A DNA stretch of 20,325 nucleotides, taken from assembly GCA_964471755.1 (NCBI GenBank), contig CAYYJM010000100.1, positions 1 through 20,325 on the forward strand. Reading direction: 5' to 3'. The notes below the pieces were generated by a model that saw nothing but the letters and a program-made list of their open reading frames with translations, did no database searches and was not told the origin of the DNA. The DNA comes from CAYYJM01 sp964471755 (GTDB lineage: Bacteria; Planctomycetota; Planctomycetia; Gemmatales; Gemmataceae). Shown here piece after piece: positions 7,324 to 14,846 of this stretch (position 1 is its first letter; every line of letters starts with the position of its first letter). The translations under genes and the position numbers were made by a program.

Positions 7324-8658
7324 ATGACCACACCGCTACTTTCTCGACGCCGATTCCTTCATCACGCCGCCGGTGCGACGGCGCTGACGGCGGCCAACTG
7401 GGCGAGCGTTCACGGCGCGAACGAGCAACTCCGTCTCGCGTCGGTTGGCGTCGGCGGCAAGGGCTGGTCGGATCTGAACGGCGTCGCGGCCAGTCCCGGG
7501 GTCACCGTCGTCGCCCTGTGCGACCTCGATGACACCCGCGAACACATGGGCCAGGCAGCCCGGAAGTTCTCGAAGGCGGCACGCTACACCGACTGGCGAA
7601 AACTCCTCGACCATCACAAGGAGTTCGACGCGCTCACCGTCTCCACGCCGGACCACATGCACGCTCCGATCGCGCTGGCGGCGATGGCTTTGGGCAAGCA
7701 CGTCTTCTGCCAGAAGCCGCTGACGCATTCCGTTCACGAGGCCCGCCAGATGCGTCTGGCCGCTCGCAAGTACGGCGTCGTCACCCAGATGGGGAATCAG
7801 ATCCAGTCGCATGAGGCGTACCGCACGGCGGTCAAGCTCGTCCACGACGGCGTCATCGGCAAGGTCAAGGAGGTTCACTCCTGGCAGGCCGGGTCGATGC
7901 GCTGGCTTCTGGTACCGGATCGGCCCACGGGAGAGGATCCCGTTCCGGAGACGCTTCATGGCTGGGACAACTGGCTCGGCGTGGCCCCCGCGCGGCCGTT
8001 CAAGAAGACCATCTACCATGCCTGGAACTGGCGTGCCTGGCAGGATTTCTCCAACGGTCAACTCGGCGACTTCGGCTGTCACATCCTGGATCCGGTGTTC
8101 CTGGCTCTGGGTCTGACCGCGCCGACCTCGATTCGCGGTCGCTGTTCGCCGCTCAACCGCGAGGTCTGGTATACCTGGTCGGTTGTCGAGTACGAGTTCC
8201 CCGGCACGGCCCGGACGACGGGAAACCTGAAGCTGACCTGGTATGACGGTGAGGGAAGATTCCCGCCGCGCGAGAAGCTCGGCCTGGCCGCCGACGTGAA
8301 ACTGCCCGGCTCCGGTTCGCTGCTGCTCGGCGAGAAGGGCACGCTGCTGATCCCGCACGTCGCGGCACCGCGACTGCTGCCCGGAGATGCCTTCGCGGGG
8401 TACAAGATCGAGACGGTCCCAGCCGTGGATCACTACGTCAGCTGGGCCGACGCCTGTCGGGGCGCGGGCAAGACGACCTCGCACTTCGACTACGCCGGGC
8501 CGCTCACCGAGACGGTTCTGCTCGGCACGGTGGCCCTGCGCGTCCCGGACGAGACGCTGCGATGGGACCCAGCGGCGATGAAGGTGACGAACTCCTCGAA
8601 GGCCGATGCCCTGCTGCGGAAGACCTATCGCAAGGGCTGGGAACCGGCCTGGGTGTAA
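7324..8658 (+). CDS. Tat-exported Gfo/Idh/MocA family oxidoreductase
   Basis: The 444-residue protein begins with a twin-arginine signal, SRRRFLHHAAGATALTAA (7-24), with probable cleavage near residue 32. Mature sequence starts a Rossmann fold: LASVGVGGKGW (38-48) is the dinucleotide loop and ALCDLDD (64-70) ends beta-2 with the acidic residue favouring NAD. TVSTPDHMHAPIALAAM (105-121) and HVFCQKP (126-132) are the family's usual blocks, with K131 in the place of the catalytic EKP lysine and the glutamate replaced by glutamine. The C-terminal half is the substrate-binding alpha/beta domain. Such enzymes oxidise or reduce sugars and cyclitols. Tat-exported paralogues are numerous in Planctomycetes, where they are thought to act on polysaccharide-derived sugars in the periplasm. 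The substrate cannot be read from sequence. It has its own promoter and converges on the small gene at 8666 with 7 bp between them. Confidence 0.92.
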   Translation: MTTPLLSRRRFLHHAAGATALTAANWASVHGANEQLRLASVGVGGKGWSDLNGVAASPGVTVVALCDLDDTREHMGQAARKFSKAARYTDWRKLLDHHKEFDALTVSTPDHMHAPIALAAMALGKHVFCQKPLTHSVHEARQMRLAARKYGVVTQMGNQIQSHEAYRTAVKLVHDGVIGKVKEVHSWQAGSMRWLLVPDRPTGEDPVPETLHGWDNWLGVAPARPFKKTIYHAWNWRAWQDFSNGQLGDFGCHILDPVFLALGLTAPTSIRGRCSPLNREVWYTWSVVEYEFPGTARTTGNLKLTWYDGEGRFPPREKLGLAADVKLPGSGSLLLGEKGTLLIPHVAAPRLLPGDAFAGYKIETVPAVDHYVSWADACRGAGKTTSHFDYAGPLTETVLLGTVALRVPDETLRWDPAAMKVTNSSKADALLRKTYRKGWEPAWV

Positions 8659-8665
8659 CGGAACC

Positions 8666-8878
8666 TCACCGGACGATGTAGGACCGCCAGTTCATCGGCT
8701 GCATCTGGCGATGGCGTTGCCAGGCGGAACTGGAGGCGGGACCGTCGCTGTCCGATGCCACCGCGGTGATCCCGGCACGAGCGGGGGCCCGGGTCGGTGT
8801 CGGCGGGACGGCCAGCAGAGAAAAGCCGGCGAGGTAGAGCAGGGTGGCGAGGCTGGCCAGCACGGTCCACGTCTTCAT
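8666..8878 (-). CDS. Small secreted or membrane-anchored peptide, 70 residues, unknown function
   Basis: From ATG 8878 the product opens with a hydrophobic segment (MKTWTVLASLATLLYLAGFS) typical of a signal peptide or membrane anchor. A proline/alanine-rich, low-complexity tail with a few aromatic and basic residues follows, ending WRSYIVR. The ribosome binding site AAGGAGAT sits about 5 nt upstream and is among the best in the window, which favours this frame over the longer overlapping one (8625-9158) that lacks any such signal. A 9-bp perfect hairpin (8913-8951) lies in the leader. I do not recognise a family. It is transcribed against the Gfo/Idh/MocA gene, with 7 bp between the stops. 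Confidence 0.7.
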   Translation of the reverse strand: MKTWTVLASLATLLYLAGFSLLAVPPTPTRAPARAGITAVASDSDGPASSSAWQRHRQMQPMNWRSYIVR

Positions 8879-9202
8879 CGGATCTCCTTACCAGAACAGG
8901 CCGGCGGGGCGAGTCTCCCGCCAGCCGACGCCGGCGACGGTCGCGGGAGACCATCACCGGCCAGGGTTGTTGAGAGAGGATTAGCAAATCGGATGCCAGA
9001 ACCTTCTTGACCTTTTCGTCGGGAGACACTTCCACAAACGGGACAAGGGCTTGCGCAAAATGTGGCACGGTGCGCAGGCCCGGCGAACCTTGCCGCCTGG
9101 GGCAGGACTTACAATCGAAAAGGGGACGTTGTTGTAAGGTCAACGCGCAAGCCAGCACGTCGAGGGCGTTTCCCGATCGGGACGAGCTGCGAGGAGGCGA
9201 TC
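8879..9202. other. Intergenic region between the small peptide gene and the TPR-like gene
   Basis: The 324 bp separate divergent genes. Near the left end is a hairpin (8913-8951). A -10-like TACAAT (9110-9115) faces the TPR-like gene but has no -35 at normal spacing. Overlapping frames across 9007-9465 and 9062-9202 have no start signal or family similarity and are probably not translated. Confidence 0.5.
8913..8951. repeat. 9-bp perfect inverted repeat in the leader of the small peptide gene
   Basis: GTCTCCCGC (8913-8921) pairs perfectly with GCGGGAGAC (8943-8951) around a 21-nt loop that itself contains GCCG/CGGC. On the minus strand it lies some 25 nt upstream of the AAGGAGAT ribosome binding site, so it may influence translation or mRNA stability. 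Confidence 0.6.
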
Positions 9203-9943
9203 ATGACCAGGACCGATCCGGGCGAGCTGTTTCAGGGTTTCTTGCAGGCCCAGGCGGAGGCTCATGCCGAGGGTCTGGGTACGCCCACCATCGACGGTCT
9301 GGTGACGCCGTTCGAGGACACTCCCTTTCGGCCACTGGACGCTCGCGCCGCCTGGACCGATGCCGTGGCCGTCGTCGGTCTCTTTCCCGGCGTCGGGCAA
9401 TCGACGATTGGGGCGGTGCCGCCGACCTGGCCCGGCCTTCTGCTGGCCCTGGAGCCGACCGCTGACGTGCCGCTGGCACTGGGCCATTTTCCGCAGCGAG
9501 TCCGCAGTCTGACGCTGCTGCTGCGTCGTGTGCCGACGCCGACGACCACGATCGGCGACCGCTCCGACCTGCTCACCTGGGCGCGATCGCAGGCCGGGCC
9601 GTTGCCACGTCTGCTGGCCGCCGGCGTTCTGCGTCTGACCGGTGAACTCGACGCCTGTGCCGACCTGCTCAACGTGGACGTGCCCGCCTCGCTGGAGTCG
9701 CTCCGGGCGAACGAATCGGCGGCGTTGACCTGGCAGCGAGGCGATCATCGTGCCGCTCTGGCCGCGTGGCAGACGCAACCAGCCGGACCGGCCGTGCTGT
9801 TCAATCGCGGCCTGGCCTGCCTCTTTCTTGGCGAGAAGGGACCGGCCCGAACCGCCCTCGATGCGGCGTGCGCGGCTCTGCCGGAGAGTGGAGCCTGGCA
9901 TCACCTCGCCTCGATCTACCGGACGCTGATCGATCTGGGGTGA
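9203..9943 (+). CDS. Hypothetical TPR-like protein
   Basis: The 246-residue product starts at ATG 9203, with GAGGAGG about 6 nt upstream; the open frame runs further back to 9062 but without a start signal. It has no signal peptide or membrane segment. The first half is proline- and leucine-rich without a fold I can name. The second half (about 150-246) is alanine-rich helical repeat sequence resembling tetratricopeptide motifs, for example FNRGLACLFLGEKGPARTAL followed by a second helix pair ending SIYRTLIDLG. TPR-like proteins normally act as adaptors for protein contacts; no partner is evident. It precedes the secreted hydrolase-like gene by 86 bp on the same strand. That gap holds an isolated TACACT (9992-9997) that could be a -10 for the next gene. 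Confidence 0.75.
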   Translation: MTRTDPGELFQGFLQAQAEAHAEGLGTPTIDGLVTPFEDTPFRPLDARAAWTDAVAVVGLFPGVGQSTIGAVPPTWPGLLLALEPTADVPLALGHFPQRVRSLTLLLRRVPTPTTTIGDRSDLLTWARSQAGPLPRLLAAGVLRLTGELDACADLLNVDVPASLESLRANESAALTWQRGDHRAALAAWQTQPAGPAVLFNRGLACLFLGEKGPARTALDAACAALPESGAWHHLASIYRTLIDLG

Positions 9944-10029
9944 TCGCATCGACAGCGAACGAACGCCGCTCGCCTTTGATCTCCGCAGACGGTACACTTC
10001 TCCGCGTCCCCCGTTCACGGAGTCACGCC

Positions 10030-12864
10030 ATGTCGCGTCTGCTCGCGCTGGTCCTGCTGCTTGTCCCGGCGTTCGCCTCGGCTCAGGAGGCCCGCACGAA
10101 GGCCCGGCTCCTCTACTCGTTCGAGACGCCCGGCGAGACGGCCCGACTCGCGAAGTCGGCCGAGAACGCCACCCTGGAAACCGTCCAGGATCTCGGCGTC
10201 AGCCACGGCGAACGCTGTCTTTGCTTCACCGTGCCGAAGGGAGCCGGCTACGGTCAGTTCCGCCTCGATGCCGACGCGATCAAGCACTGGGCCGACTTCG
10301 ACTATCTCGCTCTCGACGTGACCACCAGCGAGGCGACGCCCCTTGCCCTGATGGTCGAACTGTGGGACGGTGCGAGCCGCAACTACGCCACGCGCTGCAC
10401 CTTCGAGAACGTCAAGCTCCGGCCCGGTCGGCAAACGCTGCTTTATCCCATCGCTCGCGCCCGGCGCAATGGCAAGGAGGGCCGGGAGTGGGAGGAACTC
10501 CAGCCTCAGGACAAAATCGATCGCGATCGCCTGAGCCAGGTCAAGATCTTCCTCACGCCACCGAAGGACCACGACGTCGTCCTCTATCTCGACAATGTCC
10601 GCCTTCTTCAGGAAGATGCCGCGAAGCCGCGCTTCGAGGTTCCCCTGCCGAGCGGGGCGCTCGCCTGGAAGTTCGCCAGTCCCGGCGTCCGGATCAAGGG
10701 CTTCACCACCCTCTCGCCGAAGACGTTCGCCGCGAGCAAGCTGACCGCTCAGGGCGACGGCTGGCCGGATCTGTTCAGCGGGACGTTCCTCGTCGCTCCG
10801 CCCGGTGAGACGGCATCGATCGAGGTCCGCGTGCCGGATGGGACGTATCACTACACCCTGTCGGCCGGCCCGATCTACCGCACCGATCGATTGCCACGAT
10901 TGCTGCTCCGTCTCGGTGATCGAGGCATCCTCGACGACGAACCGGACGCTGCGACGTACCAGTCATCCCGGCATCTGCTCCGCTTCATGGACACGCTCTA
11001 CTCGGTGCGACCGCACGCTCTCTGGCTCGATTTCATCGCCCGGATGTATCCGACGCACACCGGGACGATCGAGGTCCGTGACGGCAAGGTGTCCCTACAG
11101 TTTCGCGACGTCTTCCTGTCCGCCCTGGTGCTGACACCGGAGCGACACGCCCTCGAAGTGCCCGCCTTCCTGGAGAAGTTGCGTGTCGCCCGGATGGCAG
11201 CGTTCGAGCGTGACCTGCGTGCCCGGATGGTCAAGAAACCGGAGTCGGGCGAGCGTGCCTCGATCGTCTATCTCCCGGCTCATGATGCGACCCTCCTGCC
11301 GTGGACGCTGCCGACACCGGAAGAACGCCAGGCGATGCGCCACGACGTGCAGGCCGTCCCCGGCCAGCGGGTGACGCTGCGTCTCGGCGTGGTCGCCGGG
11401 AGCGATCTCGGTGACTGCACGCTGTCACTTCGCGGCAAGGACCTGCCCGCTTCGGACGCGAAGGTCTATCTGCAAAACTACCGCGACGATGGCGAGAGCG
11501 TCCGCGAGTCGGTCTTGCTGCCCGGCGATCGCTTCCCGCTCGGAGGCGGCATCACCTGGTGCTGGTGGACGACGTTCCTCGTCCCGGCCGACGCGAAGCC
11601 GGGCAGGTATGAGGCCGACCTGGTCTTCACTCCGGGCAAGGGAGAGCGACGATCCTTTCCGGTGACGCTGGAAGTGCTGCCGATCCGTCTGCTCGATCGG
11701 CTGCCCCTGTCGCTGGGCCTGTACTACTCGCCGCCGAGCGGTCCCGGCTGGGACGACGCCACTCGTCGGCGTGTGTGGAAGGAGCAACTCACCTGGATGC
11801 GCTCGCTCGGCTTCACGGCGACGAGCGTCGGCACCGGCACCGTGACCGGCCTCCGGGGTAACGGCAGCGTGGCGATGCGTTTCGACGCGACGCCCTTCGA
11901 CCTGGCGAAGGAAGCCGGCCTCGGCGTTCATCCGGCTCAGTTCCAGATGGGCAACACGCTCCCACTCGGTCGGGCCATCGGCCGGCGTCTGCCCGGCAGT
12001 CTCGGCGCGAAGGTCGATCAGCAGCCGGGCATCGAACTGAAGCAAGCCGGCTTCGCGGACTACTTTCTCGATGCCTGTCAGCAGTATCGCGCCTTCCTCC
12101 AGAAACAGGGCCTGCCGGTCGCCGTCGAGGTCGTCGATGAGCCGCGTGAGTTCCCCAATCCGTGGAACCGGAACCTGGCGGACACCCTGGCCTACTGCGT
12201 CCTCGTGAAGAAGGCCGGCCTGACCGGATTCGTCACGCCGATGGCGGACAGCAACAACGGCAAGGACTACACGCCGATCGCCGACGCGATCGATGTCGTC
12301 AGCGTCCACGCCTACCCGGCATCGACGAAGTTGATGGCCCGCGCTCGCGAGAAGGGACGCATCCTCTGGCTCTACAACACCGGCATGGATCGTCTGTCAT
12401 GGGGCTTCTACGCCTGGCGAGCCGGGGCGACCGGGCGGTGGGAATGGCACTTCTACTTTCCCGAGGATCAGGCGAAGGGGGGCTATCCGGGCCGGGAGCC
12501 ATACAACCCGTTCACGTCGAGCCACGGCTTCGCTCCGCCCGGCCCGCTGACCGATCCCGGAGCGATGCGCTACCAGTCGGTCTTCCTGACCGCCAGCGAG
12601 GGCATCACCGATCACGCCTACCTCTTGACCCTGGAACAGCGTCTGAGGGAGGCCGAGGCCGCCGGCAAACACGCCGACGTGGTCCGGGAGGCGCGGGTGT
12701 TCCTGGCCGCCCTGCGACGAGCGATTCCGGCTATCCCTGGCAGCAAGAATCTGCTGACGGAGGCCGATGGTCCGCTCGTCGGCATGGGCCTGACCGATGA
12801 AGCGAGACGATTCACTCCACAATGGCGGCGGACGATCGTCGGCTTCCTGCTACGATTGGAGTAG
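10030..12864 (+). CDS. Large secreted glycoside-hydrolase-like protein (DUF4091/GH123-like)
   Basis: The 944-residue protein starts at ATG 10030, where a classical signal peptide begins (MSRLLALVLLLVPAFASAQ, cleavage probably after ASA). The open frame back to 9766 only overlaps the preceding gene. A carbohydrate-binding-like beta-sandwich follows (about 28-200; LLYSFETPGE at its start, VVLYLDNVRLL at its end), then further beta-rich modules (about 210-550). A TIM-barrel-like part lies around 555-900. It has the motif VVDEPREF with D703-E704-P705, a DEP that in GH123 and DUF4091 proteins sits at the active site, and WLYNTGMDRLSWGFYAWRAG further on. I infer cleavage or binding of a complex extracellular polysaccharide; the substrate is unknown. 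A perfect 21-bp fold-back covers the stop codon. The M48 gene follows after 62 bp. Confidence 0.7.
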   Translation: MSRLLALVLLLVPAFASAQEARTKARLLYSFETPGETARLAKSAENATLETVQDLGVSHGERCLCFTVPKGAGYGQFRLDADAIKHWADFDYLALDVTTSEATPLALMVELWDGASRNYATRCTFENVKLRPGRQTLLYPIARARRNGKEGREWEELQPQDKIDRDRLSQVKIFLTPPKDHDVVLYLDNVRLLQEDAAKPRFEVPLPSGALAWKFASPGVRIKGFTTLSPKTFAASKLTAQGDGWPDLFSGTFLVAPPGETASIEVRVPDGTYHYTLSAGPIYRTDRLPRLLLRLGDRGILDDEPDAATYQSSRHLLRFMDTLYSVRPHALWLDFIARMYPTHTGTIEVRDGKVSLQFRDVFLSALVLTPERHALEVPAFLEKLRVARMAAFERDLRARMVKKPESGERASIVYLPAHDATLLPWTLPTPEERQAMRHDVQAVPGQRVTLRLGVVAGSDLGDCTLSLRGKDLPASDAKVYLQNYRDDGESVRESVLLPGDRFPLGGGITWCWWTTFLVPADAKPGRYEADLVFTPGKGERRSFPVTLEVLPIRLLDRLPLSLGLYYSPPSGPGWDDATRRRVWKEQLTWMRSLGFTATSVGTGTVTGLRGNGSVAMRFDATPFDLAKEAGLGVHPAQFQMGNTLPLGRAIGRRLPGSLGAKVDQQPGIELKQAGFADYFLDACQQYRAFLQKQGLPVAVEVVDEPREFPNPWNRNLADTLAYCVLVKKAGLTGFVTPMADSNNGKDYTPIADAIDVVSVHAYPASTKLMARAREKGRILWLYNTGMDRLSWGFYAWRAGATGRWEWHFYFPEDQAKGGYPGREPYNPFTSSHGFAPPGPLTDPGAMRYQSVFLTASEGITDHAYLLTLEQRLREAEAAGKHADVVREARVFLAALRRAIPAIPGSKNLLTEADGPLVGMGLTDEARRFTPQWRRTIVGFLLRLE

Positions 12865-12886
12865 ATCCAATCGTAGCAGGAAGCCG
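12840..12886. repeat. Perfect 21-bp palindrome spanning the stop codon of the hydrolase-like gene
   Basis: The arm 12840-12860 is the exact reverse complement of 12866-12886, with only GTAGA (12861-12865) between them. The loop contains the TAG stop (12862-12864), so the left arm is the last seven codons and the right arm is noncoding. There is no T-run afterwards. It may be a U-independent terminator or transcript-stabilising hairpin, or a recent fold-back duplication of coding sequence. Confidence 0.9.
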
Positions 12887-12926
12887 GCAAGCCGGCGGCT
12901 CGATGAAATCCACCGAGGCCCACGTC

Positions 12927-14327
12927 ATGAGCAGCGTTCCCTTCGAGCAGACCACCGTCTTTCAGGGTCTGCGTCGATCGCGTTACTTCTACCTGTTCGC
13001 CGCCCTGGTCCTCGACCTGGTCGTCCTCTATCTGCTGGCCGGCCTCCAGATCGAGCCGCCCGGCGAGAACTCGACCTGGAAGTTACTCGGCTTCGCCATC
13101 TCCTTCGAGCCGTTCAGCTGGAAGAGTGCCTTCTGGCTGTCCCTCTTCGTCCTGGGTCAGGTCCTGCTCGGTCACTGGGCCATGGTCCAGGCTCTCAACG
13201 CGCCGAGCGTCACGCAGCTCTATCCAAAGGACACCAGCGCGGGCCGACGCTACGGCGAGATGACCGGGCCGGAGATCGTCGCGATGGTGCGCGAACTCTG
13301 CACCCAGATGGGCGTCGGTCAGCCGTCGCGCATCCTGATGCAGACCGAGGCGGTTCCGAACGCCTACACGGGCGGCATTCTCGGCCTGGGCACCATCGTC
13401 GTCCTGCACTCGAACCTGCTGGAGATCATGCCGCGAGCCGAGGTCCGGGCCATCATCGCTCACGAGGTGGCCCACATCCGCCGCTGGGACTCGTTCGTCA
13501 ACCAGCTCGCCCACCTGCCGCGTGGCTTCCGTTTCTTCCTGCTGGCGATCCTCTTCTTCAAGGTACTTTCCGGCCTGTTCCACTCCGGCGGCGTCGACGA
13601 GTTCCTCACCCGCCTCGTCTTTGTCTGGATCGGCTACCACGCGCTCACGTTTCTCTTCGCCCTGATCGAGCGGGTGGCCAATCTGGCGATGCAGAAGGCG
13701 GAGTTGATCGCCGATGGCCATGCTGCCCAGGTCGTCGGCCCGGAGCCGACCATCAACGCCCTGCTCCGGGTCGGCGAACGATCCGAGGCCATGCTCGCTC
13801 TGGTCGAGGCTCTCGGCCCCTGGCATCTGCGGCTCGAACGCGATCTGACCCAGCAGGAACTGATGCGAATGCTCCAGCGGTTTCCGCCGGGCGAGATGCG
13901 CGAGGAGGTCGCCCGGGAGTCCGCTCCGGAGGTACTCGTCCGCGATCAGCTCTTCCTACTCAAGGAGAAGCTCCACGTCCCGCTGACCGATGAGCAGGTG
14001 AACGACCTCGCCGCCCGGGCGGCGCAGGCCCTCAAGGCCGAGGAGGCGAAAAAGCCGGAAGAGGATCGCGTGCCCGCCCCGGACCCGGCGCAGGAAGATC
14101 GCCTGCTCGACTGGCACGCCTACGACTTCGACAAATCCGGTGCCCTGGATCGGCAGGAACTCTCGCGCCTGGTCGCCACCCTGCGAGCGAAGCCGGATCG
14201 CATGATCTTCCGCCAGTTCCTGGAGCCGGAAGCCGAGTGGGAGAGCCATCCGACCATCCGTCATCGCCTGCTGTTTCTCTACGAGACGTTCATCGAGCCC
14301 GGCGAGCGTGGGGCGTCAGCCCCATGA
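12927..14327 (+). CDS. M48-family membrane metalloprotease with C-terminal EF-hand
   Basis: The 466-residue protein resembles HtpX/Ste24 peptidases. Two N-terminal membrane segments (about 21-40 and 66-84) are followed by the zinc motif HEVAH (179-183) and two further hydrophobic stretches (about 202-218 and 228-248). The probable third ligand is E259 in AELIAD, and a terminal SHPTIRHRLLFL block is like the one closing M48 domains. Inserted before that block is DFDKSGALDRQE (400-411), a textbook calcium-binding EF-hand loop with D1, D3, S5, G6, D9 and E12. Such enzymes degrade misfolded or selected membrane proteins; calcium control is my inference. ATG 12927 is chosen because GAGG (12915-12918) precedes it; 12903 is an alternative start. 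The last eight codons (GERGASAP) and the TGA come from a repeat unit starting at 14301. Confidence 0.88.
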   Translation: MSSVPFEQTTVFQGLRRSRYFYLFAALVLDLVVLYLLAGLQIEPPGENSTWKLLGFAISFEPFSWKSAFWLSLFVLGQVLLGHWAMVQALNAPSVTQLYPKDTSAGRRYGEMTGPEIVAMVRELCTQMGVGQPSRILMQTEAVPNAYTGGILGLGTIVVLHSNLLEIMPRAEVRAIIAHEVAHIRRWDSFVNQLAHLPRGFRFFLLAILFFKVLSGLFHSGGVDEFLTRLVFVWIGYHALTFLFALIERVANLAMQKAELIADGHAAQVVGPEPTINALLRVGERSEAMLALVEALGPWHLRLERDLTQQELMRMLQRFPPGEMREEVARESAPEVLVRDQLFLLKEKLHVPLTDEQVNDLAARAAQALKAEEAKKPEEDRVPAPDPAQEDRLLDWHAYDFDKSGALDRQELSRLVATLRAKPDRMIFRQFLEPEAEWESHPTIRHRLLFLYETFIEPGERGASAP

Positions 14328-14482
14328 GTCTTGCACACGGCGAAGACGAAGGCGAGCGTGGGGCGTCAGCCGCATGACCGTCTTGCACACGGCGAAGACG
14401 AAGGCGAGCGTGGGGCGTCAGCCCCATGAGTCTTGCACACGGCGAAGACGAATACTCATGGGGCTGACGCCCCACGCTCGCC
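14301..14482. repeat. Mosaic repeat cluster: three direct units and one inverted arm
   Basis: Units of 50, 52 and 50 nt start at 14301, 14351 and 14403, each beginning GGCGAGCGTGGGGCGTCAGC. Units 1 and 3 are identical; unit 2 differs at two places (CCGCATGACCGTC for CCCCATGAGTC). The segment 14454-14482 is an exact inverted copy of the first 29 nt of unit 3 (14403-14431). Each unit has two small hairpins: GGGGC-GTCA-GCCCC and GTCTT-(10 nt)-AAGAC. The arrangement resembles REP/BIME elements. It also acts as the end of the M48 reading frame and fills the gap before the next gene. Frames read through the repeat are artefacts of it. Confidence 0.92.
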
Positions 14483-14500
14483 AGAAATGACGGAGCCCCC

Positions 14501-14836
14501 ATGTTCCTCTCGGGTCGCTATCGCGGACACTGGGACCAGAGCGTCTTCGGTCGGCAGGCGATGACCGACCTCGTCCTCCACTTCGAGGACGGTCACATCA
14601 CCGGAGCCGGCGAGGACGTCGTCGGCAAGTTCCGCTTCTCGGGAACCTACGACCAGGCGGGAAATATCGTGATGGTCAAGCAGTACCTCGATCGTCATCA
14701 GGTGGTCTACGTCGGCCGGTACGACGGCGAGGGAACGATCCACGGCACCTGGGAGATTCCGCCGCTGTGGCGTGGCACCTTCGCCCTGACCCCCGAACCG
14801 CGCGACGTGGCCGACCTGCCGATCCAGGATCTGTGA
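14501..14836 (+). CDS. Small beta-rich conserved hypothetical protein, 111 residues
   Basis: ATG 14501 has GGAG at 14492-14495. The product has no signal peptide and consists of short alternating strands with repeated turn motifs: FEDGHITGAGED, FSGTYDQAGNIVMVKQY, VGRYDGEGTIHGTWEI and WRGTFAL. This suggests a small up-and-down beta barrel of the kind seen in avidin- or lipocalin-like folds, but no ligand residues can be assigned. The stop is 10 bp before the start of the alpha-2-macroglobulin-like gene, and that gene's ribosome binding site overlaps the stop, so the two are almost certainly cotranscribed and perhaps translationally coupled. Cytosolic location contrasts with the exported neighbours. 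I do not recognise a named family. Confidence 0.8.
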   Translation: MFLSGRYRGHWDQSVFGRQAMTDLVLHFEDGHITGAGEDVVGKFRFSGTYDQAGNIVMVKQYLDRHQVVYVGRYDGEGTIHGTWEIPPLWRGTFALTPEPRDVADLPIQDL

Positions 14837-14846
14837 GGGACGCGTC

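Noticed and set aside
8625..9158. 177-codon minus-strand frame overlapping the small peptide gene
   Set aside because: Basic, low-complexity shadow composition and no start signal, whereas the 70-codon frame has a strong ribosome binding site and a signal-like N-terminus.
9140..10018. Minus-strand frame of 292 codons opposite the TPR-like gene
   Set aside because: Arg/Gln-rich shadow composition, no ribosome binding site, and the plus-strand gene has a clear start signal.
14301..14482. CRISPR array
   Set aside because: The units are contiguous with no variable spacers, and one arm is inverted; this is a mosaic repeat, not an array.
14308..14490. 60-codon frame inside the repeat cluster
   Set aside because: Its repeated peptide pattern (GRQPHESCTRRRR) is simply the translated repeat units.
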